Origin: Calliopsis andreniformis
Taxonomy: Eukaryota; Arthropoda; Insecta; Hymenoptera; Andrenidae
Direction: 5' to 3'
NCBI RefSeq assembly: GCF_051401765.1
Contig: NW_027480450.1
Span: 1,364,001-1,428,000 of the forward strand
Length of the DNA: 64,000 bases
Below are positions 24,345-38,027 of this stretch, one piece after another (position 1 is the stretch's first letter; each line of letters begins with the position of its first letter). The notes beneath the pieces were generated by a model, which saw only the letters and a program-made list of their open reading frames with translations, was not told where the DNA came from and did not search any database. A program made the translations under genes and the position numbers.

Positions 24345-25484
24345 CCCTCAACGCTCGGTCCCCAATCCTCAGTCTTCAACCCTCAATCCTCAATCCTCAA
24401 TCGTCAATCTTCAATCTTCAATCCTCAATACACAATCTTCAATCCTTAGTCCTCAATCCTCAATCATCAATCCTCAATCCTCAATGGTCAGTCTTCAATC
24501 CTCAATACTCAATCTTCAATCCTCAATCCTCAATCCTCAATCCTCAATCCTCATTCTACAATCCTCAATTCCCAATCCTCAATCTTCAATCCTCAATCCT
24601 CAATCCTCAATTCTCAATCCTCAACCCTCAGTCCTCAGTCCTTAAGCCTCAATCCTCAGCCCTCGGCCCTCATCCTCAATCCTCAATCCTCAATCCTCAA
24701 TCCTCAACCTTCAATCCTCAATACTCAATCTGCAATCCTCAAATCTCTATCCACAAACATCAATTCTCATAACTCAACCCTCAACGCTCAGTCCCCAATC
24801 CTCAATCTTCAGTCCTCAATCCTCAATCCTCAATCCTCAATCCTCAATCCTCAATCCTCAATCCTCAATCCTTAATCCTCAATCCTCAAACCTCAATCAT
24901 CAATCCTCAATACACAATCCTCAATGTTCAATCCTCAATACCCAATCCTCAATCTTCAATCCTCAATCCTCAATCCTCAATCCTCAATCCTCAATCCTCA
25001 ATCCTCAATCCTTAATCCTCAATCGTCAATCCTCAACCATCAATCCTCAATACACAATCTTCAATCCTCAATCCACGATCCTCAATCCTCAATCCTCAAT
25101 CCTCAATCCTCAATCCTCAATCCTCCATCCTTAATCCTCAATCCTCAATCATCAATCATCAATCCTCAATGCACAATCTTCAATCCTCAATCCACAATCC
25201 TCAATCCCAAATCCTCAATCCTCAATGTTCAATCCTCAATACCCAATCCTCAATCTTCAATCCTCAATCCTCAATCCTCGATCATCAATCCTCAATCCTC
25301 AATCCTCAATCCTCAATCCTTAATCCTCAATCCTGAATCCTCAATCTTCAGCCCTGAGTCCTCAACAATCAGTTGTCAATCCTCAGTCACCAACAGAATA
25401 TCCTCAATTCACAGTTTTCAGTACTCAATACTCAATCTGCAATCCTCAAATCTCTATCCACAAACATCAATTCTCCTCACTCAC
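24345..25484 (+). repeat. 1,140-bp tandem unit, first
   Basis: Landmarks at 24223, 25363 and 26503 and the CAATGTT series at 24924, 26064 and 27204 are each 1,140 bp apart. The period is 163 heptamers minus 1, matching a single CATCCT. The same 1,140-bp spacing separates landmarks 3859 and 4999, so this unit is an amplified version of that interval. Confidence 0.82.
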
Positions 25485-26624
25485 CCCTCAACGCTCGGTC
25501 CCCAATCCTCAGTCTTCAACCCTCAATCCTCAATCCTCAATCGTCAATCTTCAATCTTCAATCCTCAATACACAATCTTCAATCCTTAATCCTCAATCCT
25601 CAATCATCAATCCTCAATCCTCAATGGTCAGTCTTCAATCCTCAATACTCAATCTTCAATCCTCAATCCTCAATCCTCAATCCTCAATCCTCATTCTACA
25701 ATCCTCAATTCCCAATCCTCAATCTTCAATCCTCAATCCTCAATCCTCAATTCTCAATCCTCAACCCTCAGTCCTCAGTCCTTAAGCCTCAATCCTCAGC
25801 CCTCGGCCCTCATCCTCAATCCTCAATCCTCAATCCTCAATCCTCAACCTTCAATCCTCAATACTCAATCTGCAATCCTCAAATCTCTATCCACAAACAT
25901 CAATTCTCATAACTCAACCCTCAACGCTCAGTCCCCAATCCTCAATCTTCAGTCCTCAATCCTCAATCCTCAATCCTCAATCCTCAATCCTCAATCCTCA
26001 ATCCTCAATCCTTAATCCTCAATCCTCAATCCTCAATCATCAATCCTCAATACACAATCCTCAATGTTCAATCCTCAATACCCAATCCTCAATCTTCAAT
26101 CCTCAATCCTCAATCCTCAATCCTCAATCCTCAATCCACAATCCTCAATCCTTAATCCTCAATCCTCAATCCTCAATCATCAATCCTCAATACACAATCT
26201 TCAATCCTCAATCCACAATCCTCAATCCTCAATCCTCAATCCTCAATCCTCAATCCTCAATCCTCCATCCTTAATCCTCAATCCTCAATCATCAATCATC
26301 AATCCTCAATGCACAATCTTCAATCCTCAATCCACAATCCTCAATCCCAAATCCTCAATCCTCAATGTTCAATCCTCAATACCCAATCCTCAATCTTCAA
26401 TCCTCAATCCTCAATCCTCGATCATCAATCCTCAATCCTCAATCCTCAATCCTCAATCCTTAATCCTCAATCCTGAATCCTCAATCTTCAGCACTGAGTC
26501 CTCAACAATCAGTTGTCAATCCTCAGTCACCAACAGAATATCCTCAATTCACAGTTTTCAGTACTCAATACTCAATCTGCAATCCTCAAATCTCTATCCA
26601 CAAACATCAATTCTCATCACTCAC
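25485..26624 (+). repeat. 1,140-bp tandem unit, second
   Basis: Second unit of the series. It starts inside a hybrid landmark (25363): the left part is of the 4999 type (CAGTACT) and the right part of the 3859 type (CGGTCCC). Confidence 0.82.
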
Positions 26625-27480
26625 CCCTCAACGCTCGGTCCCCAATCCTCAGTCTTCAACCCTCAATCCTCAATCCTCAATCGTCAATCTTCAATCTTCA
26701 ATCCTCAATACACAATCTTCAATCCTTAATCCTCAATCCTCAATCATCAATCCTCAATCCTCAATGGTCAGTCTTCAATCCTCAATACTCAATCTTCAAT
26801 CCTCAATCCTCAATCCTCAATCCTCAATCCTCATTCTACAATCCTCAATTCCCAATCCTCAATCTTCAATCCTCAATCCTCAATCCTCAATTCTCAATCC
26901 TCAACCCTCAGTCCTCAGTCCTTAAGCCTCAATCCTCAGCCCTCGGCCCTCATCCTCAATCCTCAATCCTCAATCCTCAATCCTCAACCTTCAATCCTCA
27001 ATACTCAATCTGCAATCCTCAAATCTCTATCCACAAACATCAATTCTCATAACTCAACCCTCAACGCTCAGTCCCCAATCCTCAATCTTCAGTCCTCAAT
27101 CCTCAATCCTCAATCCTCAATCCTCAATCCTCAATCCTCAATCCTCAATCCTTAATCCTCAATCCTCAATCCTCAATCATCAATCCTCAATACACAATCC
27201 TCAATGTTCAATCCTCAATACCCAATCCTCAATCTTCAATCCTCAATCCTCAATCCTCAATCCTCAATCCTCAATCCACAATCCTCAATCCTTAATCCTC
27301 AATCCTCAATCCTCAATCATCAATCCTCAATACACAATCTTCAATCCTCAATCCACAATCCTCAATCCTCAATCCTCAATCCTCAATCCTCAATCCTCAA
27401 TCCTCCATCCTTAATCCTCAATCCTCAATCATCAATCATTAATCCTCAATGCACAATCTTCAATCCTCAATCCACAATCC
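26625..27480 (+). repeat. 1,140-bp tandem unit, third, partial
   Basis: Third unit, following the hybrid landmark at 26503. It stays collinear with the others to about 27,480, then leaves the series where CAATTCT replaces the CAATCCC-type continuation. Confidence 0.78.
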
Positions 27481-30256
27481 TCAATCCTCAATTCTCAATC
27501 CTCAATCCTCAATCCTCAATCCTCAATCCTCAATCCCCAATCTTCAATCCTCAATTCTCAATCCTCAATCTTCAATCCTCAATACTCAATCCTCAATCCT
27601 CAATCCTCAATCCCCAATCCTCAATCGTCAATCTTCAATCTTCAATCCTCAATACTCAATCTTCAATCCTCAATTCTCAATCCTCAATCATCAGTCCTCA
27701 ATCCTCAATCTTCAGTCTTCAATCCTCAATACTCAATCTTCAATCCTCAATCCTCAATCCTCAATCCTCAATCCTCATTCTTCAATCCTCAATACACAAT
27801 CCTCAATCTTCAATCCTCAATCATCAATCCTCAGCCCTCAGCCCTCATCCTCAATCCTCAATATTCAATATTCAATCCTCAATACTCAATCTTCAATCCT
27901 CAATCCTCAACCCTCAATCCACGATCCTCAATCCTCAATCCTCAATCTTCAATCCTCAATACTCAATCTTCAATACTCAATCCTCAATCCTCAATCCTCA
28001 ATCCTCGTTCTTCAATCGTCAATACCCAATCCACAATCTTCAATCCTCAGTCCTCAATCCTCAATTCTCAATCCTCAATCCTCAACCCTCAGACCGCGAA
28101 CATTAATACTCAAACCTCAGCCCTCGTCCTCAATCCACAACCCTCAATCCTCAATCCTTAATCTTCAATCATCAATATTCAATCTTCAATCCTCAATCCT
28201 CAATACTCAATCCTCAATCCTCAATCCTCAATCCTCAATGTTCAATCCTCAATAACCAATCCTCAATCTTCAATCCTCAATCCTCAATCCTCAATCCTCA
28301 ATCCTCAATCCTCAATCCTCAATCCTTAATCCTCAATCCTCAATCTTCAATCATCAATCCTCAATACACAATCTTCAATCCTCAATCCACAATCCTCAAT
28401 CCTCAATTCTCAATCCTCAATCCTCAATCCTCAATCCTCAATCCTCAATCCCCAATCTTCAATCCTCAATTCTCAATCCTCAATCTTCAATCCTCAATAC
28501 TCAATCCTCAATCCTCAATCCTCAATCCTCATTCTTCAATTCTCAATACCCAATCCACAATCTTCAATCCTCAATCCTCAATCCTCAATTCTCAATCCTC
28601 AACCCTCAACACTCAGACCATAAACATTAATACTCAAACCTCAGTCCTCGTCCTCAGTCCACAACCCTCAATACTCAATCCTCAATCTTCAAGCATCAAT
28701 ATTCAATATTCAATCCTCAATCCTCAATCCTCAATCCTCAATCCTCAATCCTCAATGTTCAATCCTCAATACCCAATCCTCAATCTTCAATCGTCAATCC
28801 TCAACCCTCAATCCTCAATCCTCAATCCTCAATCCTTAATCCTTAATCCTCAATCCTGAATCCTCAATCTTCAGCCCTGAGTCCTCAACAGTCAGTTGTC
28901 AATCCTCAGTTACCAACGAAATATCCTCAATTCACAGTTTTCAATACTCAATACTCAATCTGCAATCCTCAAATCTCTATCCACAAACATCAATTCTCAT
29001 CACTCAACCCTCAACGCTCAGTCCCCAATCCTCAATCTTCAATCCTCAATCCTCAATCCTCAATCGTCAATCTTCAATCTTCAATCCTCAATACTCAATC
29101 TTCAATCCTCAGACCCCAATCCTCAATCTTCAATCCTCAATTCTCAATCCTCAATCCTCAATCCTCAATCCTCAATCCTCAATATTCAATATTCAATCCT
29201 CAATACTCAATCTTCAATCCTGAATCCTCAACCCTCAATCCTCGATCCTCAATCCTCAATCCTCAATCTTCAATCCTCAATACTCAATCTTCAATACTCA
29301 ATCCTCAATCCTCAATCCTCAATCCTCATTCTTCAATCCTCAATACCCAATCCACAATCTTCAATCCTCAGTCCTCAATCCTCAATTCTCAATCCTCAAT
29401 CCTCAACCCTCAGACCGCAAACATTAATACTCAAACCTCAGCCCTCGTCCTCAATCCACAACCCTCAATCCTCAATCCTTAATCTTCAATCATCAATATT
29501 CAATCTTCAATCCTCAATCCTCAATACTCAATCCTCAATGCTCAATCCTCAATGTTCAATCCTCAATACCCAATCCTCAATCTTCAATCCTCAATCCTCA
29601 ATCCTCAATCCTCAATCCTCAATCCTCAATCCTCAATCCTCAATCCTTAATCCTCAATCCTCAAGCCTCAATCATCAATCCTCAATACACAATCCTCAAT
29701 GTTCAATCCTCAATACCCAATCCTCAATCTTCAATCCTCAATCCTCAATCCTCAATCCTCAATCCTCAATCCTCAATCCTCAATCCTTAATCCTCAATCC
29801 TCAATCCTCAATCATCAATCCTCAATACACAATCTTCAATCCTCAATCCACAATCCTCAAACCTCATTTCTCAATCCTCAATCCTCAATCATCAGACCTC
29901 AAACCTCAATCCTCAACCCTCAGCCCTCATCCTCAATCCTCAATCTTCAATCCTCAATCCTCAATCCTCAATCCTCAATCTTCAATCCTCAATTCTCAAT
30001 CCTCAATCTTCAATCCTCAATACTCAATCCTCAATCCTCAATCCTCAATCCTCATTCTTCAATTCTCAATACCCAATCCACAATCTTCAATCCTCAATCC
30101 TCAATCCTCAATTCTCAATCCTCAATCCTCAACCCTCAGACCGCAAACATTAATACTCAAACCTCAGTCCTCGTCCTCAGTCCACAACCCTCAATACTCA
30201 ATCCTCAATCTTCAAGTATCAATATTCAATATTCAATCCTCAATCCTCAATCCTCA

Positions 30257-32856
30257 ATCCCCAATCCTCAATCCTCAATGTTCAATCATCAATACCCAAT
30301 CCTCAATCTTCAATCCTCAATCCTCAATCCTCAATCATCAATCCTCAATCCTCAATCCTCAATCCTCAATCCTTAATCCTCAATCCTGAATCCTCAGCCT
30401 TCAGCCCTGAGTCCTCAACAATCAGTTGTCAATCCTCAGTCACCAACAGAATATCCTCAATTCACAGTTTTCAGTTCTCAATACTCAATCTGCAATCCTC
30501 AAATCTCTATCCACAAACATCAATTCTCATCACTCAACCCTCAACGCTCAGTCCCCAATCCTCAATCTTCAATCCTCAATCCTCAATCCTCAATCGTCAA
30601 TCTTCAATCTTCAATCCTCAATACTCAATCTTCAATCCTCAATCCTCAATCCTCAATCATCAATCCTCAATCCTCAATCGTCATCCTTCAATCCTCAATA
30701 CTCAATCTTCAACCCTCAATCCTCAATCCTCAATCCTCAATCCTCATTCTTCAATCCTCAATACCCAATCCTCAATCTTCAATCCTCAATCCTCAATCCT
30801 CAATTCTCAACCCTCAACCCTCAGTCCTCAGTCCTTAAAACTCAATCCTCAGACATCAGCCCTCATCCTCAATCCTCAATCCTCAATGTTCAATCCTCAA
30901 TCTTCAATCCTCAATACTCAATCTTCAATCCTCAATACTCAATCTTCAATCCCCGATCCTCAATCCTCAATCCTCAATCATCAGACCTCAAACATCAATA
31001 CTCAACACTCAGTCCTCGTCCTCAATCCACAGCCCTCAATACTCAATCCTCAATCTTCAATCCTCAATCCTCAATCCACAATCCTCAATCCTCAATCCTC
31101 AATCTTCAATCCTCAATACCTAATCTTCAATCCTCAATCCTCAGTCCCCAGTCCTTTATCTTCAATCCTCAGTCCCTAATCCTCAATCTTCAATCCTCAA
31201 TCCTCAATCCTCAATCCTCAATCCTCAATCCTCAATCTTCAATCCTCAATACTCAATCTTCAATCCTCAGTCCTCAATACTCAATCCTCAATCCTCAAAC
31301 CTCAATCCTCAATCCTCAATCTTCAATCCTCAATACTCAATCTTCAATCCTCAATCCTCAATTCTCAATCCTCAATACTCAATCCTTAATCGTCAACCCT
31401 CAATCCCCAATCCTCAATCTACAATCCTCAATACTCAATCTTCTATCCTCAATCCTCAATCCTCAATCCTCAATCCTCAATCCTCAGCCCTCAATTCTTA
31501 ACCTTCGATCCTCAATACACAATCTTCAATCCTCAATCCTCAATACCCAATCCACAATCTTCAATCCTCAGTCCTCAATCCTCAATTCTCAATCCGCAAT
31601 CCTCAACCCTCAGACCCGAAACATTAATACTCAAACCTCAGCCCTCGTCCTCAATCCACAACGCTCAATCCTCAATCCTTAATCTTCAATCATCAATATT
31701 CAATCTTCAATCCTCAATCCTCAATACTCAATCCCCAATCCTCAATGTTCAATCCTCAATACCCAATCCTCAATCTTCCATCCTCAATCCTCAATCCTCA
31801 ATCCTCAATCCTCAGTCCTCAAACCTCAATCCTGAATCCTCAATCCTGAAACCTCAATCTTCAGCCCTGAGTCCTCAACAGTCAGTTGTCAATCCTCAGT
31901 CCTCAACAGAATATCCTCAATTCACAGTTTTCAATACTCAATACTCAATCGGCAATCCTCAAATCTCTATCCACAAACATCAATTCTCATCACTCAACCC
32001 TCAACGCTCGGTCCCCAATCCTCAGTCTTCAACCCTCAATCCTCAATCCTCAATCGTCAATCTTCAATCTTCAATCCTCAATACACAATCTTCAATCCTT
32101 AATCCTCAATCCTCAATCATCAATCCTCAATCCTCAATGGTCAGTCTTCAATCCTCAATACTCAATCTTCAATCCTCAATCCTCAATCCTCAATCCTCAA
32201 TCCTCATTCTACAATCCTCAATTCCCAATCCTCAATCTTCAATCCTCAATGATCAATCCTCAATTCTCAGTCCTCAACCCTCAGTCCTCAGTCCTTAAGC
32301 CTCAATCCTCAGCCCTCGGCCCTCATCCTCAATCCTCAATCCTCAATCCTCAATCCTCAACCTTCAATCCTCAATACTCAATCTGCAATCCTCAAATCTC
32401 TATCCACAAACATCAATTCTCATAACTCAACCCTCAACGCTCAGTCCCCAATCCTCAATCTTCAGTCCTCAATCCTCAATCCTCAATCCTCAATCCTCAA
32501 TCCTCAATCCTCAATCCTCAATCCTTAATCCTGAATCCTCAATCCTCAATCATCAATCCTCAATACACAATCCTCAATGTTCAATCCTCAATACCCAATC
32601 CTCAATCTTCAATCCTCAATCCTCAATCCTCAATCCTCAATCCTCAATCCTCAATCCTCAATCCTTAATCCTCAATCCTCAATCCTCAATCATCAATCCT
32701 CAATACACAATCTTCAATCCTCAATCCACAATCCTCAATCCTCAATCCTCAATCCTCAATCCTCAATCCTCAATCCTCCATCCTTAACCCTCAATCCTCA
32801 ATCATCAATCATCAATCCTCAATGCACAATCTTCAATCCTCAATCCACAATCCTCA
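30257..32856 (+). repeat. 2.6-kb tandem unit, copy II first
   Basis: Equivalent of 2,240-4,839 at offset 28,017, with landmarks at 30416 and 31876. It differs from copy I by scattered substitutions such as A at 31381 where copy I has G at 3364. Confidence 0.82.
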
Positions 32857-35462
32857 ATCCCCAATCCTCAATCCTCAATGTTCAATCCTCAATACCCAAT
32901 CCTCAATCTTCAATCCTCAATCCTCAATCCTCAATCATCAATCCTCAATCCTCAATCCTCAATCCTCAATCCTTAATCCTCAATCCTGAATCCTCAATCT
33001 TCAGCCCTGAGTCCTCAACAATCAGTTGTCAATCCTCAGTCACCAACAGAATATCCTCAATTCACAGTTTTCAGTACTCAATACTCAATCTGCAATCCTC
33101 AAATCTCTATCCACAAACATCAATTCTCATCACTCAACCCTCAACGCTCAGTCCCCAATCCTCAATCTTCAATCCTCAATCCTCAATCCTCAATCGTCAA
33201 TCTTCAATCTTCAATCCTCAATACTCAATCTTCAATCCTCAATCCTCAATCCTCAATCATCAATCCTCAATCCTCAATCGTCATCCTTCAATCCTCAATA
33301 CTCAATCTTCAACCCTCAATCCTCAATCCTCAATCCTCAATCCTCATTCTTCAATCCTCAATACCCAATCCTCAATCTTCAATCCTCAATCCTCAATCCT
33401 CAATTCTCAACCCTCAACCCTCAGTCCTCAGTCCTTAAAACTCAATCCTCAGCCATCAGCCCTCATCCTCAATCCTCAATCCTCAATGTTCAATCCTCAA
33501 TCTTCAATCCTCAATACTCAATCTTCAATCCTCAATACTCAATCTTCAATCCCCGATCCTCAATCCTCAATCCTCAATCATCAGACCTCAAACATCAATA
33601 CTCAACACTCAGTCCTCGTCCTCAATCCACAGCCCTCAATACTCAATCCTCAATCTTCAATCCTCAATCCTCAATCCTCAATCCACAATCCTCAATCCTC
33701 AATCTTCAATCCTCAATACCTAATCTTCAATCCTCAATCCTCAGTTCCCAATCCTTTATCTTCAATCCTCAGTCCCTAATCCTCAATCTTCAATCCTCAA
33801 TCCTCAATCCTCAATCCTCAATCCTCAATCCTCAATCTTCAATCCTCAATACTCAATCTTCAATCCTCAGTCCTCAATCCTCAATCCTCAATCCTCAAAC
33901 CTCAATCCTCAATCCTCAATCTTCAATCCTCAATACTCAATCTTCAATCCTCAATCGTCAATTCTCAATCCTCAATACTCAATCCTTAATCGTCAACCCT
34001 CAATCCCCAATCCTCAATCTACAATCCTCAATACTCAATCTTCTATCCTCAATCCTCAATCCTCAATCCTCAATCCTCAATCCTCAGTCCTCAATTCTCA
34101 ACCTTCGATCCTCAATACACAATCTTCAATCCTCAATCCTCAATACCCAATCCACAATCTTCAATCCTCAGTCCTCAATCCTCAATTCTCAATCCGCAAT
34201 CCTCAACCCTCAGACCGCAAACATTAATACTCAAACCTCAGCCCTCGTCCTCAATCCACAACCCTCAATCCTCAATCCTTAATCTTCAATCATCAATATT
34301 CAATCTTCAGTCCTCAATCCTCAATACTCAACCCCAATCCTCAATGTTCAATCCTCAATACCCAATCCTCAATCTTCCATCCTCAATCCTCAACCCTCAA
34401 TCCTCAATCCTCAGTCCTCAAACCTCAATCCTGAATCCTCAATCCTGAAACCTCAATCTTCAGCCCTGAGTCCTCAACAGTCAGTTGTCAATCCTCAGTC
34501 CTCAACAGAATATCCTCAATTCACAGTTTTCAATACTCAATACTCAATCTGCAATCCTCAAATCTCTATCCACAAACATCAATTCTCATCACTCAACCCT
34601 CAACGCTCGGTCCCCAATCCTCAGTCTTCAACCCTCAATCCTCAATCCTCAATCGTCAATCTTCAATCTTCAATCCTCAATACACAATCTTCAATCCTTA
34701 ATCCTCAATCCTCAATCATCAATCCTCAATCCTCAATGGTCAGTCTTCAATCCTCAAAACTCAATCTTCAATCCTCAATCCTCAATCCTCAATCCTCAAT
34801 CCTCATTCTACAATCCTCAATTCCCAATCCTCAATCTTCAATCCTCAATCCTCAATCCTCAATTCTCAATCCTCAACCCTCAGTCCTCAGTCCTTAAGCC
34901 TCAATCCTCAGCTCTCGGCCCTCATCCTCAATCCTCAATCCTCAATCCTCAACCCTCAACCTTCAATCCTCAATACTCAATCTGCAATCCTCAAATCTCT
35001 ATCCACACACATCAATTCTCATAACTCAACCCTCAACGCTCAGTCCCCAATCCTCAATCTTCAGTCCTCAATCCTCAATCCTCAATCCTCAATCCTCAAT
35101 CCTCAATCCTCAATCCTCAATCCTCAATCCTTAATCCTCAATCCTCAATCCTCAATCATCAATCCTCAATACACAATCCTCAATGTTCAATCCTCAATAC
35201 CCAATCCTCAATCTTCAATCCTCAATCCTCAATCCTCAATCCTCAATCCTCAATCCTCAATCCTCAATCCTTAATCCTCAATCCTCAATCCTCAATCATC
35301 AATCCTCAATACACAATCTTCAATCCTCAATCCACAATCCTCAATCCTCAATCCTCAATCCTCAATCCTCAATCATCAATCCTCCATCCTTAATCCTCAA
35401 TCCTCAATCATCAATCATTAATCCTCAATGCACAATCTTCAATCCTCAATCCACAATCCTCA
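32857..35462 (+). repeat. 2.6-kb tandem unit, copy II second
   Basis: Equivalent of 4,840-7,438, with landmarks at 33016 and 34475. One extra CAATCCT in the run near 35,110 changes the offset to copy I from 28,017 to 28,024. Confidence 0.82.
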
Positions 35463-38027
35463 ATCCTCAATTCTCAATCCTCAATCCTCAATCCTCAATC
35501 CTCAATCCTCAATCCCCAATCTTCAATCCTCAATTCTCAATCCTCAATCTTCAATCCTCAATACTCAATCCTCAATCATCAATCCTCAATCCTCACTCTT
35601 CAATTCTCAATACCCAATCCACAATCTTCAATCCTCAATCCTCAATCCCCAATTCTCAATCCTCAACCCTCAACCCTCAGACCGCAAACATTAATACACA
35701 AACCTCAGTCCTCGTCCTCAGTCCACAACCCTCAATACTCAATCCTCAATCTTCAAGCATCAATATTCAATATTCAATCCTCAATCCTCAATCCTCAATC
35801 CTCAATCCTCAATCCTCAATGTTCAATCCTCAATACCCAATCCTCAATCTTCAATCGTCAATCCTCAATCCTCAATCCTCAATCCTCAATCCTCAATCCT
35901 TAATCCTCAATCCTGAATCCTCAATCTTCAGCCCTGAGTCCTCAACAGTCAGTTGTCAATCCTCAGTTACCAACAGAATATCCTCAATTCACAGTTTTCA
36001 ATACTCAATACTAAATCTGCAATCCTCAAATCTCTATCCACAAACATCAATTCTCATCACTCAACCCTCAACGCTCAGTCCCCAATCCTCAATCTTCAAT
36101 CCTCAATCCTCAATCCTCAATCGTCAATCTTCAATCTTCAATCCTCAATACTCAATCTTCAATCCTCAGACCCCAATCCTCAATCTTCAATCCTCAATTC
36201 TCAATCCTCAATCCTCAATCCTCAATCCTCAATATTCAATATTCAATCCTCAATACCCAATCTTCAATCCTGAATACTCAACCCTCAATCCTCGATCCTC
36301 AATCCTCAATCCTCAATCTTCAATCCTCCATACTCAATCTTCAATACTCAATCCTCAATCCTCAATCCTCAATACTCAATCCTCAATCCTCAATCTTCAA
36401 TCCTCAATACTCAATCTGCAATCCTCAATCCTCAATCCTCAATCCTCAATCCCCATTCTTCAATCCTCAATACCGAATCCCCAATCTTCAATCCTCAATC
36501 CTCAATCCTCAATTCTCAATACTCAATCTTCAATCATCAATATTGAATCTTCAATCCTCAATCCTCGATCCTCAATCCTCAATGCTCAGCCCTCAATGTT
36601 CAATCCGCAATAACTAATCCTCAAATTTCAATCCTCAATCCACAATCCTCAATCCTCAATCCTCAATCCTCAATCCTCAGCCCTCAAACCTCAATCCTGA
36701 ATCCTCAATCCTGAATCCTCAATACCCAATCTTTAATCCTCAATCCTCAGTCCTCAAACCACAATTCTGAAACCTCAATCCTGGATCCTCAATCTTCAAT
36801 CCTCAATCTCCAACCCTCAATCTTCAATCCTCAATCCTCAATCCTCAATCCTCAATCTTCAATCCTCAATACTCAATATTCAATCCTCTATCCTCAATCC
36901 TCAATCCTCAATCCTCAATCCTCAATCCTCAATCCTCAATCCTCAATTTTCAATCCTCAATACTCAATCTGCAATCCTCAATCCTCAATACCTCAATCCT
37001 CAATCCTCATTCTTCAATCCTCAGTACCGAATCCACAATCTTCAATCCTGAATCCTCAATCCTCAATTCTCAGTCCTGAATCCTCAATCCTGAATCCTCA
37101 AGCTTCAGCCCTCAGTCCTCAACAATCAGTTGTCAATCCCCAATCGTCAATAGAATATCCTCAATTCACAGTTTTCAATACTCATTACTCAATTTGCAAT
37201 CTTCAGATCTCTATCCACAAACATCAATTCTCATCACTCAACCCTCAATACTCAGTCACCAATCCTCAAGCTTCAAACCTAAATCCCCAATCCTCAATCA
37301 TCAGTCCTCAATCTTCAATCCTCAATACTCAATCTTCAATCCTCAACCCTCAATCCTCAATCCTCAATCACCAATCCTCAATCCTCAATCCTCAATCCTC
37401 TATCGTCAATCTTCAATCCTCAATCCTCAATCCTCAATCCTCAGTCCCCAAACCTCAATCCTGAATCCTCAATCCTGAATCCTCAATCTTCGGCCCTCAG
37501 TCCTCAACAATCAGTTGGCAATCCTCAATCCTCAATAGAATATCCTCAGTTCAGAGCTTTCAATTCGCAATACTCAATCTGCAATCTTCAAATCTCTATC
37601 CACAAACTACAATTCACATCACTCAACACTCAACACTCAGTCCCCAATCCTGAATCTTCAATCCTCAATCCTCAATCCTCAATTCTCAATCCTCAACCCT
37701 CAGTCCTCAGTCCTTAAGCCACAATCCTCAGCCCTCGGCCCTCATCCTCAATCCTCAATCCTCAATCCTCAATCCTCAACCTTCAATCCTCAATACTCAA
37801 TCTGCAATCCTCAAATCTCTATCCACAAACATCAATTCTCATCACTCAACCCTCAACGCTCAGTCCCCAATCCTCAATCTTCAGTCCTCAATCCTTAATC
37901 CTCAATCGTCAATCTTCAACCTTCAATCCTCAATGCTCAATCTTCAATCGTCAATCCTCAATACTCAATCTTCAATCCTCAAATCTCAACCCTCAATCCT
38001 CGATCCTGAACCCTCAATCCTCAATCT
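33881..38027 (+). repeat. 4.14-kb tandem unit, copy II first
   Basis: Equivalent of 5,864-10,003, with landmarks at 34475, 35943, 37120 and 37505. It is one heptamer longer than in copy I. It has a private A at 35698 where copy I has T at 7674. Confidence 0.84.

Larger units (their letters stand above)
1..28017 (+). repeat. Higher-order superblock, copy I (28,017 bp)
   Basis: Base 1 begins a variant series (GTCAATACCC, then CAGACCG CGAACAT) that recurs at 28018, 46827 and 49182. The interval from 1 to 28018 is the full period seen once in the window. Landmarks at 869, 2399, 3859, 4999 and 6458 recur exactly 28,017 bp downstream; those from 7919 to 14641 recur 28,024 bp downstream, because copy II gained one heptamer in a run near 35,110. 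The choice of base 1 as the start is arbitrary because the superblock is part of a tandem array. It contains nested tandem units of 2,600, 4,140, 3,721, 950 and 1,140 bp. Confidence 0.9.
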
